Notes: a model not told the origin generated them from the sequence alone. A stretch of DNA of 10,845 nt from Thiomicrorhabdus sp041583835 (GCF_041583835.1 NZ_JBFHFC010000037.1:1-10845); one strand, 5' to 3'; positions 1-5,933 are shown, numbered from the stretch's first letter. Numbers and translations: made by a program.

Positions 1-76
1 ATACCGGATAACCTCGTTCGGTTATCTGTTTTACGGCTTCAATTTTGAATTCTTCAGGGTAGCGTTTACTGCTCAT
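1..76 (-). CDS. IS3-family transposase OrfA, N-terminal 25 codons (partial)
   Basis: Reading down from the ATG at 76-74 gives a peptide starting MSSKRYPEEFKIEAVKQ and continuing ITERGYPV to the window edge. This is the characteristic beginning of the helix-turn-helix OrfA (HTH_Tnp_1 type) of IS3-family elements, which binds the element's ends. A purine-rich AGAGGTG lies about 6 bases before the ATG and can serve as ribosome binding site. In this family a second frame, OrfB with the DDE integrase domain, follows and is joined by -1 frameshifting; that part would lie beyond position 1. The family call rests on recognising the N-terminal motif only. Confidence 0.8.
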   Translation of the reverse strand, partial: MSSKRYPEEFKIEAVKQITERGYPV

Positions 77-141
77 TTAACACCTCTTTTTTGACCATTA
101 TAAAATGGCTAAGAAGTGTCTAGTAAATTAGTGGCGATTCA
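1..141 (-). mobile_element. IS3-family insertion sequence, one end (partial)
   Basis: The minus strand carries the start of a transposase OrfA at 76 going down, preceded by a typical short leader. The likely outer end of the element is at 141: read on the minus strand, the junction begins TGAATCGCCAC, and TG termini are usual for IS3-family ends. Placing the end there also explains why the neighbouring nuclease gene loses its family sequence at exactly that point. A less likely boundary is TAGACACTT at 122. The other end and any target-site duplication are outside the window, so the exact element cannot be named. Confidence 0.65.
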
Positions 142-379
142 CTTTCCACTTATTTTCTACTTTTACTGTTTCATCATTCGTGTGAACTGATTTAACTTGG
201 ATTCGGTAATAATTTGAGTTGTCAGCAACAACCGAATCAGTTTTTTTACCATGATCAATAGCGGGGATTAGCACTTCCCATCCATCGCTCATTAACCAAG
301 CGGAAGCAAGTTGTTCGAAAGAAAGTTGTTTGTGAGCAGTAAGAGTTGTTTCTTTGAGAATGCAATTTTTAACAGGCAT
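128..379 (-). pseudogene. PD-(D/E)XK nuclease-like protein, 3' end lost to IS insertion
   Basis: The start is chosen at the ATG 379-377 (MPVKNC...), because AAGGA sits 7 bases upstream on the minus strand; an in-frame TTG further up lacks such a site. The 83-residue product has the pattern of a small PD-(D/E)XK endonuclease domain of the Holliday-resolvase or group-I-intron-endonuclease kind: Glu22 in the first helix (FEQLASAWLMSDGWEV), Asp48 after GKKTD, and Gln61-Val-Lys63 in RIQVKS, where QxK replaces the usual ExK. Proteins of this type normally run to about 150 residues. Here the reading frame runs into the presumed IS end around position 141 and stops after NRH, so the last residues are IS-derived and the C-terminal half is missing. 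The remnant is probably inactive. Substrate and original role are unknown. Confidence 0.6.
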
Positions 380-387
380 AGCAATAT

Positions 388-399
388 CCTTGTACAAGG
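388..399. promoter_or_regulatory. 12-bp perfect palindrome at the nuclease gene start
   Basis: CCTTGTACAAGG is its own reverse complement. It lies just upstream of the nuclease remnant and overlaps its ribosome binding site (AAGGA at 391-387, minus strand). It could be an operator for autoregulation, or chance; no second copy was seen nearby. Confidence 0.25.
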
Positions 400-703
400 T
401 TAATGCCGTATGACAGCTTTTAAGGCCTCCGAGACTAACTCTGTTAGTACTCCCGATTTACACCAATTATTGCTACAACAATATATAGAAACTAAGGCTG
501 CCAGCCTAAATCGTTTGAACTCCAGTTCTACTAGATTACAAAAGCTTCTATCAGACTCTGTCTGTGGATGTGTTTGGGTTCATTATATTGTTAGATGATT
601 AAGTTAGCAAATTCAAAAAAATAACCAAGTAGAGTTAAGTAGGATTAACGGTTATCCGGGTTGTTGAGAGTGAGTTTAAGTTGTTGATTTAATTAAAATT
701 TGT
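400..703. other. Gene-poor AT-rich stretch
   Basis: No convincing gene. A 62-codon open frame on the plus strand (410-598) has only a weak, distant AAGG before its ATG and no recognisable motif, so it is not called. The tail (661-703) is TTG- and TTAA-rich. Its segment AAGTTGTTGA at 679-688 recurs at 910-919 and in weaker form at 1923-1931 (AACTTATTGA type), each time upstream of a tRNA-like relic, so the repeated unit may begin before the tRNA part. Confidence 0.5.
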
Positions 704-750
704 GGCTCATAACCCGAAGGTCGTTGGTTCAAATCCTGCCCCCGCTACCA
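704..750 (+). pseudogene. tRNA-fMet 3' half (5' half missing)
   Basis: From GGCTCATAACCCGAAGG onward the sequence follows bacterial initiator tRNA: anticodon loop CTCATAA (CAT at 708-710), 3' anticodon-stem strand CCCGA, variable loop, T arm with GGTTCAAATCC, acceptor strand CCCCGCT and a terminal ACCA at 747-750. The 5' half is absent. The bases before 704 (ATTAAAATTTGT) cannot pair with the acceptor or anticodon strands, so the sequence is not a functional tRNA. A 3' half with intact CCA is what remains when an element integrates into, or recombines at, a tRNA gene. The downstream sequence (AATTCGAAAGCCTGG...) is a decayed version of the tRNA terminator seen at 2000-2048. Confidence 0.85.
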
Positions 751-820
751 AATTCGAAAGCCTGGTTTTTCAAACACTTACGAGTGAATGAGGTCTAGCT
801 TTTTCATGTCTGGAATATAT
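704..820 (+). repeat. Direct repeat copy A: tRNA-fMet 3' half plus downstream
   Basis: The 47-base tRNA fragment and the 70 bases after it correspond to copy B at 1948-2063. By hand, 24 of the first 33 tRNA bases match without gaps, and about 52 of the 70 downstream bases match without gaps, with the loss concentrated in the hairpin centre. AATTCGAAAGCC and the ATGTCT...TATAT ending are best preserved. The copies bracket the methyltransferase gene. Confidence 0.75.
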
Positions 821-1190
821 TCCTTGTACTGATTTTGTACCACGACTAGGCAAAATGAAGTAATGAAATCATGCATTGAACAATATTGATGGTGCATTGT
901 CTCGTAATTAAGTTGTTGAAATATTAAGGATTGATGGAATGGGTGCTCAACTCATAATCCGATTGGTTCGAACGTCGTATAGTTAATTTTAATTAGAGAA
1001 TTAGTTTGCTAAATCAAACGGTTAAATATTTTTTAATCGTCATATTGTCAGTTAACGTTTTCCATCTTTGCATCAATATTGCCCAAGCATCGCTATAAAC
1101 CTGGGGAGGAATTTATTCTCGTTTGGTAGTCTTTGTAGTGTTCTAATAATAGCTAGCTCAAACTCAAATCAACTTTTTTGAGGGAATGAC
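821..1190. other. Gene-poor AT-rich stretch upstream of the methyltransferase
   Basis: No open frame worth calling. It contains a tRNA-like scrap at 951-973 (listed separately) and a local direct repeat of TGCATTG (873-879 and 892-898). The ribosome binding site of the next gene lies at its end (GAGGG, 1180-1184). No clear promoter hexamers can be picked out in this AT-rich background. Confidence 0.4.
951..973 (+). repeat. Degenerate tRNA-Met-like relic (CAT anticodon)
   Basis: CTCATAATCCGA followed directly by TTGGTTCGAAC joins an anticodon loop to a T loop with the variable region deleted. The following CGTCGTA resembles the acceptor end of elongator tRNA-Met, whereas CCGA and TTGGTTC fit tRNA-fMet, so the parent is uncertain. 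It lies between the two fMet repeats. Because it is short and gapped, chance cannot be excluded. Confidence 0.4.
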
Positions 1191-1904
1191 ATGTCTGTAA
1201 AAACGGTTAATGAAGAGGCAACTCAAACAACATCACTTCGCCAGTGGATTAGATTAGTTGTGGCATATCTCCTAATCCCGCTGATTTTATTTATAAGTAG
1301 TGGGGACTTCGGATGGTGGCAAGCTTGGCTATACTCTATGTTGATCGTGGTATCTGGTATTGGTAGTCGAGCCTGGGCTGAACGACGACATCCGGGGCTA
1401 ACTGCCGAAAGACAAAATATTAAAAATATTCAAAGCGCCAAGAGCTGGGATAAAGTGCTCGCACCGCTGATGGCGGTTAGTCTCGTGTTCCCTATGGTCA
1501 TCGTGGCTGGGCTGGACCATCGATTTAACTGGTCCCCCGAATTTCCGCTATGGCTTAGCATAGTAGGATTCATATTTATCGCGTTCGGGTACACTTTCGC
1601 TTCATGGGCCTTGGTAGAGAACCGCTTCTTCTTCAGTTTAGTACGGATAGATCGAAGGCATGAGGTGTGTGATACTGGTCCATACCGGTTTGTAAGGCAT
1701 CCGGGTTATGCCGGAAATCTTCTTCCACTATTCGGTATTGGTTTTGCTCTGGGTTCGGTGTGGACTCTGATGCCTGCAATGGTAGCCACAATCATTACGG
1801 TTATTAGAACGGCACTTGAAGACAAGACCTTAATGGAAGAGTTGTCGGGTTATAGAGATTATGCACAACGTGTGCGCTATCGTCTGATTCCGTGGATTTA
1901 TTGA
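1191..1904 (+). CDS. Isoprenylcysteine carboxyl methyltransferase (ICMT)-family membrane protein
   Basis: A 237-residue integral membrane protein with a good ribosome binding site (GAGGG, 6 bases before the ATG). Hydrophobic segments lie near residues 20-37, 42-60, 90-108, 120-142 and 175-203. The C-terminal part has the family signature: GPYRFVRHPGYAGNLL after a RIDRRHEVCDTG lead-in, then RTALEDKTLMEELSGYRDYAQRVRYRLIPWIY-type ending with Glu and Arg residues that in ICMT/PEMT/NnrU relatives help hold S-adenosylmethionine. Bacterial members methylate small or lipid substrates; the substrate here cannot be told. The gene stands alone, between two decayed tRNA-fMet 3' halves, 44 bases upstream of the second. 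It appears to be intact cargo in otherwise eroded DNA. The family call is firm; the specific function is open. Confidence 0.85.
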   Translation: MSVKTVNEEATQTTSLRQWIRLVVAYLLIPLILFISSGDFGWWQAWLYSMLIVVSGIGSRAWAERRHPGLTAERQNIKNIQSAKSWDKVLAPLMAVSLVFPMVIVAGLDHRFNWSPEFPLWLSIVGFIFIAFGYTFASWALVENRFFFSLVRIDRRHEVCDTGPYRFVRHPGYAGNLLPLFGIGFALGSVWTLMPAMVATIITVIRTALEDKTLMEELSGYRDYAQRVRYRLIPWIY

Positions 1905-1947
1905 GAAACGCTAAATGGTATAACTTATTGAAAATGCTATAAATAGC

Positions 1948-1993
1948 GGCTTATTTCTGGAAGGGAATTGGTTCAAGTCCAGCCCCGCTAACA
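1948..1993 (+). pseudogene. Decayed second copy of the tRNA-fMet 3' half
   Basis: GGCTTATTTCTGGAAGGG aligns without gaps to the anticodon region of the copy at 704. Then ATTGGTTCAAGTCC gives the T arm, and AGCCCCGCTAACA gives an acceptor end that has lost one C and carries ACA in place of CCA. The anticodon position has become TAT. No 5' half precedes it. It is more mutated than the first copy, so it is older or under no selection. Confidence 0.75.
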
Positions 1994-1999
1994 AATTCG

Positions 2000-2048
2000 A
2001 AAGCCAGGTATTTCAGACACCGACAGTGTTTTGAAGCCTGGCTTTTTT
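2000..2048 (+). terminator. Intrinsic terminator of the tRNA relic
   Basis: AAAGCCAGG (2000-2008) pairs perfectly with CCTGGCTTT (2037-2045). An inner stem TTCAGACAC/GTGTTTTGAA has one wobble and one bulge, closed by a short CGACA-type loop, and a run of six T follows at 2043-2048. It would also end transcription of the methyltransferase gene 96 bases upstream. Confidence 0.85.
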
Positions 2049-2188
2049 ATGTCTAGAGTATATCTAACGCACTTAATGCACTGGATTTTTAATCAAAACC
2101 TGAACTATGGTTTTGGTTAAATTTTCTCTTTTCTTCAAGCTTTTGTTTCTTATGCTGGGTTCAGCGCTTTTATCGTGTTGTTTATTGG

Positions 2189-2240
2189 TCTAATAGCCCG
2201 AAAGTCGTTCAATTACATAATCTGATTCAAGGGCGTCGGT
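2189..2240 (+). repeat. Degenerate tRNA-like relics near nasT
   Basis: CTAATAGCCCGAAAGTCGTT (2190-2209) matches the anticodon-loop-to-variable-loop part of tRNA-fMet at 17 of 20 bases by hand. It is followed by CATAATCTGATT and a CGTCGG tail that resemble the relic at 951-973. Each match is short; the two together, in the same order as elsewhere in the window, make common origin more likely than chance. Confidence 0.4.
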
Positions 2241-2365
2241 AATGGACATTGGGATTATTTTGTCTTTAAAAGCGTTGTTATTTTGGTGCAGGGTTGTGTT
2301 TATTTGAAGTTTAATTTCATCGGTTGTTTCGATAGGTTCATGATTTCATTTTAATTTACACTTTA

Positions 2366-2381
2366 TGGCATGTAGATGGTT
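2366..2381 (+). promoter_or_regulatory. Possible sigma-54-like -24/-12 element upstream of nasT
   Basis: TGGCATG-TAGA-TGGTT has GG at 2367-2368 and, after exactly ten bases, GT at 2379-2380. The consensus has GC at -12, so one normally essential base is off. It starts about 50 bases before the nasT GTG. Nitrate assimilation genes are often under NtrC and sigma-54, which makes the site worth noting, but it is weak. Confidence 0.25.
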
Positions 2382-2416
2382 TAATAATGCGTTCATAATT
2401 TTTTAAGGTTTCTGCA

Positions 2417-3007
2417 GTGGGACAATATGATTTTTTAAAAGTCTTGTTGATTGATGAGGACTTGGCGAGGTCGGCTTTATTGCGTCAGTCTTTACAGGAT
2501 CACGGCTATGAAGTCATTGCCAGAGTTGAACCTGGGCCGAATTTATTGGCAAAGGTTGCGCAATATATGCCTGACGTCATCGTGATAGACACGGCCTGTC
2601 CGGACCGCGATATCTTGGAGAGTATGTCTTTATTGAACCAGCATAATCCTATGCCGGTAGTGATGTTTTCCGAAGAGGATGACGACCATACGGTAAGCGA
2701 GGCGATTCGTTCCGGTGTGAGCGGTTACGTTGCCCGCGACACCAATCCTGACCGTGTACGCTCGATTATGAAAGTGGCGATAGCGCGTTTTAAAGAGTAC
2801 CAGGCATTAAAAGAAGAATTGCATAAAGCCAAATCCGAATTGGAAGGGAATAAAGCGCTACAAAAAGCCAAGGCGTTATTGGTGGAACATAAGGGAGCGA
2901 CCGAACAGGAAGCGCATCAGGCTATTCTACGTATGTCTATGGAGCAAAATAAGCCGGTCGCGGAAATCGCAAAAAATATCATTCAAGTATTGGAAATCCA
3001 GTTGTAG
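2417..3007 (+). CDS. nasT: NasT: ANTAR-domain response regulator / transcription antiterminator
   Basis: A 196-residue cytoplasmic protein that starts at GTG, with TAAGG eight bases upstream. Residues 7-120 form a receiver domain: acidic pair Asp13-Glu14 in LLIDEDLAR, Asp58 at the phosphoacceptor position in IVIDTACPDRD, and the conserved Lys replaced (GYVARD), as is common in receivers not controlled by phosphorylation. A helical linker (about 122-150) leads to the ANTAR RNA-binding domain at about 135-190 (KALLVEHKGATEQEAHQAILRMSMEQ). In the known NasS-NasT system, NasT binds a two-hairpin motif in the leader of nitrate assimilation mRNA and prevents termination, while nitrate-free NasS sequesters it. 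The downstream nasS gene begins 9 bases after the stop, so the two are co-transcribed. The terminator-bearing leader before nrtA is its likely target. Confidence 0.92.
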   Translation: MGQYDFLKVLLIDEDLARSALLRQSLQDHGYEVIARVEPGPNLLAKVAQYMPDVIVIDTACPDRDILESMSLLNQHNPMPVVMFSEEDDDHTVSEAIRSGVSGYVARDTNPDRVRSIMKVAIARFKEYQALKEELHKAKSELEGNKALQKAKALLVEHKGATEQEAHQAILRMSMEQNKPVAEIAKNIIQVLEIQL

Positions 3008-3016
3008 GAGAGACGG

Positions 3017-4186
3017 GTGACTGAAAAATTAAATATCGGGTTTACTCCTTTAACAGATGCGGCTCCCTTAATCGTTGCCAAGGAAGAGGGCTTTTTTGCC
3101 AAGAATGATTTGGATGTGACTTTGCATCGTGAAGTTTCCTGGTCAAACATACGCGACAAGCTTGCATTTGGTGAGTTTGAAGCCGCACATATGCTGGCGC
3201 CGATGCTGATGACATCGGCTCTGGGAGTTGGAGGGGTAAAAAGCCCTTTGGTCACAGCCTATTCTTTCGGCCTTAACGGAAATGCGGTCAGTGTGTCCAA
3301 TGCGCTTTATGCCGAGTTGAGTCAATTTGAGTCACAATTAGTGCTAAAGCCGGAAAAAAGTGCCTGGACTTTGAAGCAGGTCGTCGAGCAAAGAAAACAA
3401 CAAGGTTTGCCGATGATTCGCTTTGCGGTCGTGTTTCCTTTTTCGATGCACCAGTATCTGTTGCGTTATTGGTTGGCCACCGGCGGTATCGATCCGGATC
3501 AGGATGTGCAAATAACCGTGGTGCCGCCTTCCAGAATGGTTCAAGCTTTGGAAGAAGATCTGATTGATGCCTATTGTGTGGGAGAGCCCTGGAATACGCA
3601 TGCCGTAAAACGTGAGGTTGGGGTCACTCTGATTACCGGTTATGAGATATGGAACAATGCCCCGGAAAAAGTTCTGGGTGTGCGTAAAGAATGGGCGGAC
3701 ACAAATCAACAAACTCACGAACGATTGATTCTGTCGCTTTATCAGGCGAGTGAGTGGATTAGCCGGGTAGAAAATCGTGAACGTTTGACTGAATATCTGT
3801 CGTTGCCGGAATATGTCGGCGCGCCGATTGAATCTATCCAGAATGCAATTAATGGTGAGGTGTGCAATCCGAGTTGTTCAACCTGCCGAAAGATTCCCAA
3901 CTTTGCTTTGCCTTTCAATAACCTGGCTAATTTCCCTTGGCAGTCACACGCGGAATGGGTTTTGTCGCAAATGAAGCGTTGGGGGCAAATTCCGGATGAG
4001 GTGGACATCGCCGAGACGGCTGAGGCCGTGTACCTCACGGACGTGTACCGTTCGGTTTTAACCGCTTACGGGGTTCAATTGCCAAGCGTAAATAAGAAGG
4101 TGGAAGGCCAGCATTCAGAACCTTGGTTGTTGGAAGGTATTGAGCTGGGGGCGGATCAATTTATTGCGCCTTTGACGGAAGATTAA
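3017..4186 (+). CDS. nasS: NasS: cytoplasmic nitrate/nitrite-sensing NrtA-like protein
   Basis: A 389-residue protein of the NrtA/CmpA periplasmic-binding-protein fold, starting at GTG with GGAG seven bases upstream. It lacks any signal peptide: the fold begins at once (LNIGFTPLTDAAPLIVAKEEG), whereas the exported paralogue nrtA has a Tat leader. Shared core motifs are NGNAVSVS, RYWLATGG, YCVGEPWN, NAPEKVLG, YVGAP and QMKRWGQIP. Pairing with nasT and the absence of export identify it as NasS, which senses nitrate or nitrite in the cytoplasm and controls NasT by direct binding. An unusual point is Cys283-x3-Cys287-x2-Cys290, where the local NrtA paralogue has charged residues and no Cys. Whether other NasS proteins share this cannot be judged here. 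Confidence 0.9.
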   Translation: MTEKLNIGFTPLTDAAPLIVAKEEGFFAKNDLDVTLHREVSWSNIRDKLAFGEFEAAHMLAPMLMTSALGVGGVKSPLVTAYSFGLNGNAVSVSNALYAELSQFESQLVLKPEKSAWTLKQVVEQRKQQGLPMIRFAVVFPFSMHQYLLRYWLATGGIDPDQDVQITVVPPSRMVQALEEDLIDAYCVGEPWNTHAVKREVGVTLITGYEIWNNAPEKVLGVRKEWADTNQQTHERLILSLYQASEWISRVENRERLTEYLSLPEYVGAPIESIQNAINGEVCNPSCSTCRKIPNFALPFNNLANFPWQSHAEWVLSQMKRWGQIPDEVDIAETAEAVYLTDVYRSVLTAYGVQLPSVNKKVEGQHSEPWLLEGIELGADQFIAPLTED

Positions 4187-4272
4187 ATAGGAATAATGTT
4201 TATATTTGGTGCGACATTGTTTTTATATTGTGCGTTTTTGGAGCGAAAATGCTTTTTCGAAATGGTGTGATT

Positions 4273-4301
4273 TTGTTTAACTTTATGATTTTTAATAAAA
4301 A
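4273..4301 (+). promoter_or_regulatory. Possible sigma-70 promoter of the nrt leader
   Basis: TTGTTT at 4273-4278 and TAAAAA at 4296-4301 are separated by 17 bases. This would start transcription near 4308, just before the hairpins of the leader, giving an untranslated leader of about 180 bases. The -10 match is poor and the region is AT-rich, so the placement is tentative. An upstream small hairpin CGAAAA-TGCT-TTTTCG (4244-4259) has no T run and may belong to the nasTS 3' end. Confidence 0.3.
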
Positions 4302-4327
4302 TTAATTTTTTGGAATGGTATTTTCTT

Positions 4328-4404
4328 TATATTGGCTAAATTCCATATAGAGTGTAGACGCTCACAGAGTCCTTTGTCAGGGGGCTTTGTGGGCGTTTTT
4401 TTTT
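4328..4404 (+). promoter_or_regulatory. NasT-type antitermination leader upstream of nrtA
   Basis: Two adjacent small hairpins precede a terminator. Hairpin 1 (4328-4349) pairs TATA-TGG with CCATATA, with one bulged T and loop CTAAATT. Hairpin 2 (4350-4363) pairs GAGTG with CGCTC around TAGA, or has a six-base loop GTAGAC if the last pair opens. Hairpin 2 shares bases 4358-4363 with the 5' arm of the terminator, so the two structures exclude each other. This is the layout of ANTAR-regulated leaders, where a dimer of NasT holds the tandem hairpins and blocks termination. The loops do not clearly show the described A1/G4 hexaloop consensus (only G at position 4 in hairpin 2), so the details are inference. 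Confidence 0.6.
4358..4404 (+). terminator. Leader (attenuator) terminator before nrtA
   Basis: ACGCTCACAGAGTCC (4358-4372) pairs along its whole length with GGGCTTTGTGGGCGT (4382-4396), using a few G-U pairs, around a loop of about nine bases, followed by a run of ten T (4395-4404). It lies 86 bases upstream of the nrtA start codon and downstream of the likely promoter, so it would stop transcription unless overridden. Confidence 0.9.
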
Positions 4405-4489
4405 GCCTGCAATTTACGCTCTGGCAGGGACGAAGATGGAATAAGGGTATTTATCAGCAATGTGTCTCCAAAAAATGAAGGAAAAACCT

Positions 4490-5905
4490 ATGTCGTCAAA
4501 TCCTGTAACCAAAACACTAAGCAGACGAAACTTTTTTAAAAAAACGAGTCTGGCATTGGCAACCAGTTTGTCCCTATCTATGGCGAGTTATGCTCCCGTT
4601 GTTTATTCCGCTAGCGAATTAGGCTATCCGGAAAAAGAAGAACTCAAATTCGGTTTTATCAAATTGACCGATATGGCGCCTTTAGCCATTGCCTACGAGA
4701 AAGGTTACTTCGAAGATGAAGGGCTATATGTTCAACTTGAAGCACAAGCAAACTGGAAAGTCTTGTTGGATAGAGTGATTGACGGTCAGTTGGACGGTGC
4801 GCATATGCTGGCCGGACAGCCGATCGCAGCGACCATCGGCTATGGTACCAAAGCGAATGTTATCACTCCGATCTCAATGGATTTAAACGGTAATGCGATC
4901 ACGGTTTCCAATAAAACCTGGGAACAAATGAAGTCTCACGTTGAAATGAGCGACGGCAAGCCTAAGCATCCGATCAGTGCAGCGGCTTTGAAGCCTGTGG
5001 TTCAAGAGTACAAAAACAACGGAAAGCCTTTTAAGATGGGAATGGTTTTTCCGGTTTCGACTCATAACTACGAACTGCGTTACTGGTTGGCGGCAGGTGG
5101 TTTGAATCCGGGCTATTATGCACCGAATAAAGGGGATACGGCCGGAACGATCAATGCGGATGTTCTTTTGTCGGTCACGCCTCCGCCTCAAATGCCGGCG
5201 ACCATGGAAGCCGGAACCATCGAAGGTTATTGTGTGGGTGAGCCTTGGAACCAACAAGCGGTTTTCAAAGGGATCGGTGTGCCGGTCATTTCCGATAACT
5301 CGATCCAAAAAAACAATCCGGAAAAGGTTTTCGGGTTGCGTGAAGATTTTTACGAGAAATATCCCAATACGACTATCCGTATCGTAAAGGCGATGATTCG
5401 TGCCGCTTATTGGTTGGATGAGCAAAACAACAAGAACCGCTCGGATGCAGTGAAAATTCTATCCAAGCCGAATTATGTCGGTGCCGATTATAAGGTTATC
5501 GCCAACTCTATGACCGGTACGTTTGAGTACGAAAAAGGGGATAAGCGTTCGGAACCCGATTTCAACGTCTTCTTCCGCTATAACGCAACCTATCCTTATT
5601 ACTCCGATGCGATTTGGTATATGACTCAAATGCGTCGTTGGGGACAGATTGCACAGGCGCAATCGGATGATTGGTATAAAAATATGGCGAAAAAAGTGTA
5701 TCGTCCCGATATTTATAAGCAAGCGGTTGAAGCTTTGATCGCTGACGGTACTTTCAAGAAATCCGATTTTGCCGATGTGTATAACACTGATGGTTTCCGC
5801 GGCGTGCAGGACGATTTCATGGACGGTATTCCTTATGACGGCAACCATCCGAATGACTATATCGACAGTATGAAAATCGGTTTGAAAGGCAATCAGGAAT
5901 TATAA
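4490..5905 (+). CDS. nrtA: NrtA: nitrate ABC transporter substrate-binding protein (Tat-exported)
   Basis: A 471-residue protein that binds nitrate (and often nitrite) in the periplasm and delivers it to the NrtB permease. The start is placed at ATG 4490, which has AAGGA seven bases upstream; earlier in-frame ATGs at 4460 and 4475 have no such site. A twin-arginine signal is plain: SRRNFFKK at residues 11-18, a hydrophobic stretch 20-32 and a likely cleavage after VYSA at 41. The binding fold follows (KFGFIKLTDMAPLAIAYEKG, NGNAITVSN, LRYWLAAGG, YCVGEPWNQQ, NNPEKVFGLRE, YVGADY, QMRRWGQI). It is a paralogue of NasS in the same locus. It is first of the transport operon and sits behind the antitermination leader. 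nrtB begins 81 bases downstream. Confidence 0.93.
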   Translation: MSSNPVTKTLSRRNFFKKTSLALATSLSLSMASYAPVVYSASELGYPEKEELKFGFIKLTDMAPLAIAYEKGYFEDEGLYVQLEAQANWKVLLDRVIDGQLDGAHMLAGQPIAATIGYGTKANVITPISMDLNGNAITVSNKTWEQMKSHVEMSDGKPKHPISAAALKPVVQEYKNNGKPFKMGMVFPVSTHNYELRYWLAAGGLNPGYYAPNKGDTAGTINADVLLSVTPPPQMPATMEAGTIEGYCVGEPWNQQAVFKGIGVPVISDNSIQKNNPEKVFGLREDFYEKYPNTTIRIVKAMIRAAYWLDEQNNKNRSDAVKILSKPNYVGADYKVIANSMTGTFEYEKGDKRSEPDFNVFFRYNATYPYYSDAIWYMTQMRRWGQIAQAQSDDWYKNMAKKVYRPDIYKQAVEALIADGTFKKSDFADVYNTDGFRGVQDDFMDGIPYDGNHPNDYIDSMKIGLKGNQEL

Positions 5906-5919
5906 CTTTTCAGCTAAGC

Positions 5920-5933
5920 CCGGTTCGAGCCGG
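5920..5933 (+). other. Small GC-rich hairpin between nrtA and nrtB
   Basis: CCGGTTCGAGCCGG folds as CCGGT/GCCGG (with one T-G wobble) around a TCGA loop, 14 bases after the nrtA stop. There is no T run, so it is unlikely to terminate. Such hairpins after binding-protein genes often stabilise the upstream message so that the binding protein is made in excess over the permease. Confidence 0.4.

Larger units (their letters stand above)
1948..2063 (+). repeat. Direct repeat copy B: tRNA-fMet 3' half plus terminator
   Basis: Partner of copy A (704-820). In this copy the tRNA part is the more decayed, but the terminator hairpin is intact; copy A shows the opposite. The two copies are 1244 bases apart and in the same orientation, as expected for attachment-site duplications of an integrated element or for a segmental duplication. 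Confidence 0.75.
2064..2416. other. Intergenic region before nasT
   Basis: No gene is visible. It holds a tRNA-like relic at 2189-2240, a weak hairpin AAAACC/GGTTTT (about 2095-2114) and, near the end, a TGGCAT...GGTTT motif at 2366-2381. A loose TTTACA (2355-2360) and TTTAAT (2380-2385) pair is spaced 19 bases apart, which is poor for a sigma-70 promoter. The boundary between accessory DNA and the nitrate locus lies in this stretch. Confidence 0.45.

Noticed and set aside
410..598. 62-codon open frame on the plus strand
   Set aside because: Only a weak AAGG ten bases before the ATG, no recognisable domain, and Ser/Leu-rich composition typical of spurious frames in AT-rich DNA.
592..598. GTTAGAT resembling an integron attC core (GTTRRRY)
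   Set aside because: No matching RYYYAAC partner with a foldable arm was found at suitable distance, and no integrase is present.
4237..4253. Sigma-54-like TGGAGCG...TGC upstream of nrtA
   Set aside because: The GG and GC are nine bases apart instead of the strictly required ten.
4460..4489. Earlier in-frame ATG starts for nrtA
   Set aside because: No ribosome binding site before 4460 or 4475; the ATG at 4490 has AAGGA at good spacing and leads directly into the Tat signal.
4883..5425. Long minus-strand open frames inside nrtA, nrtD and nirB
   Set aside because: Antisense shadows of well-identified coding genes, with no motifs or start signals of their own.
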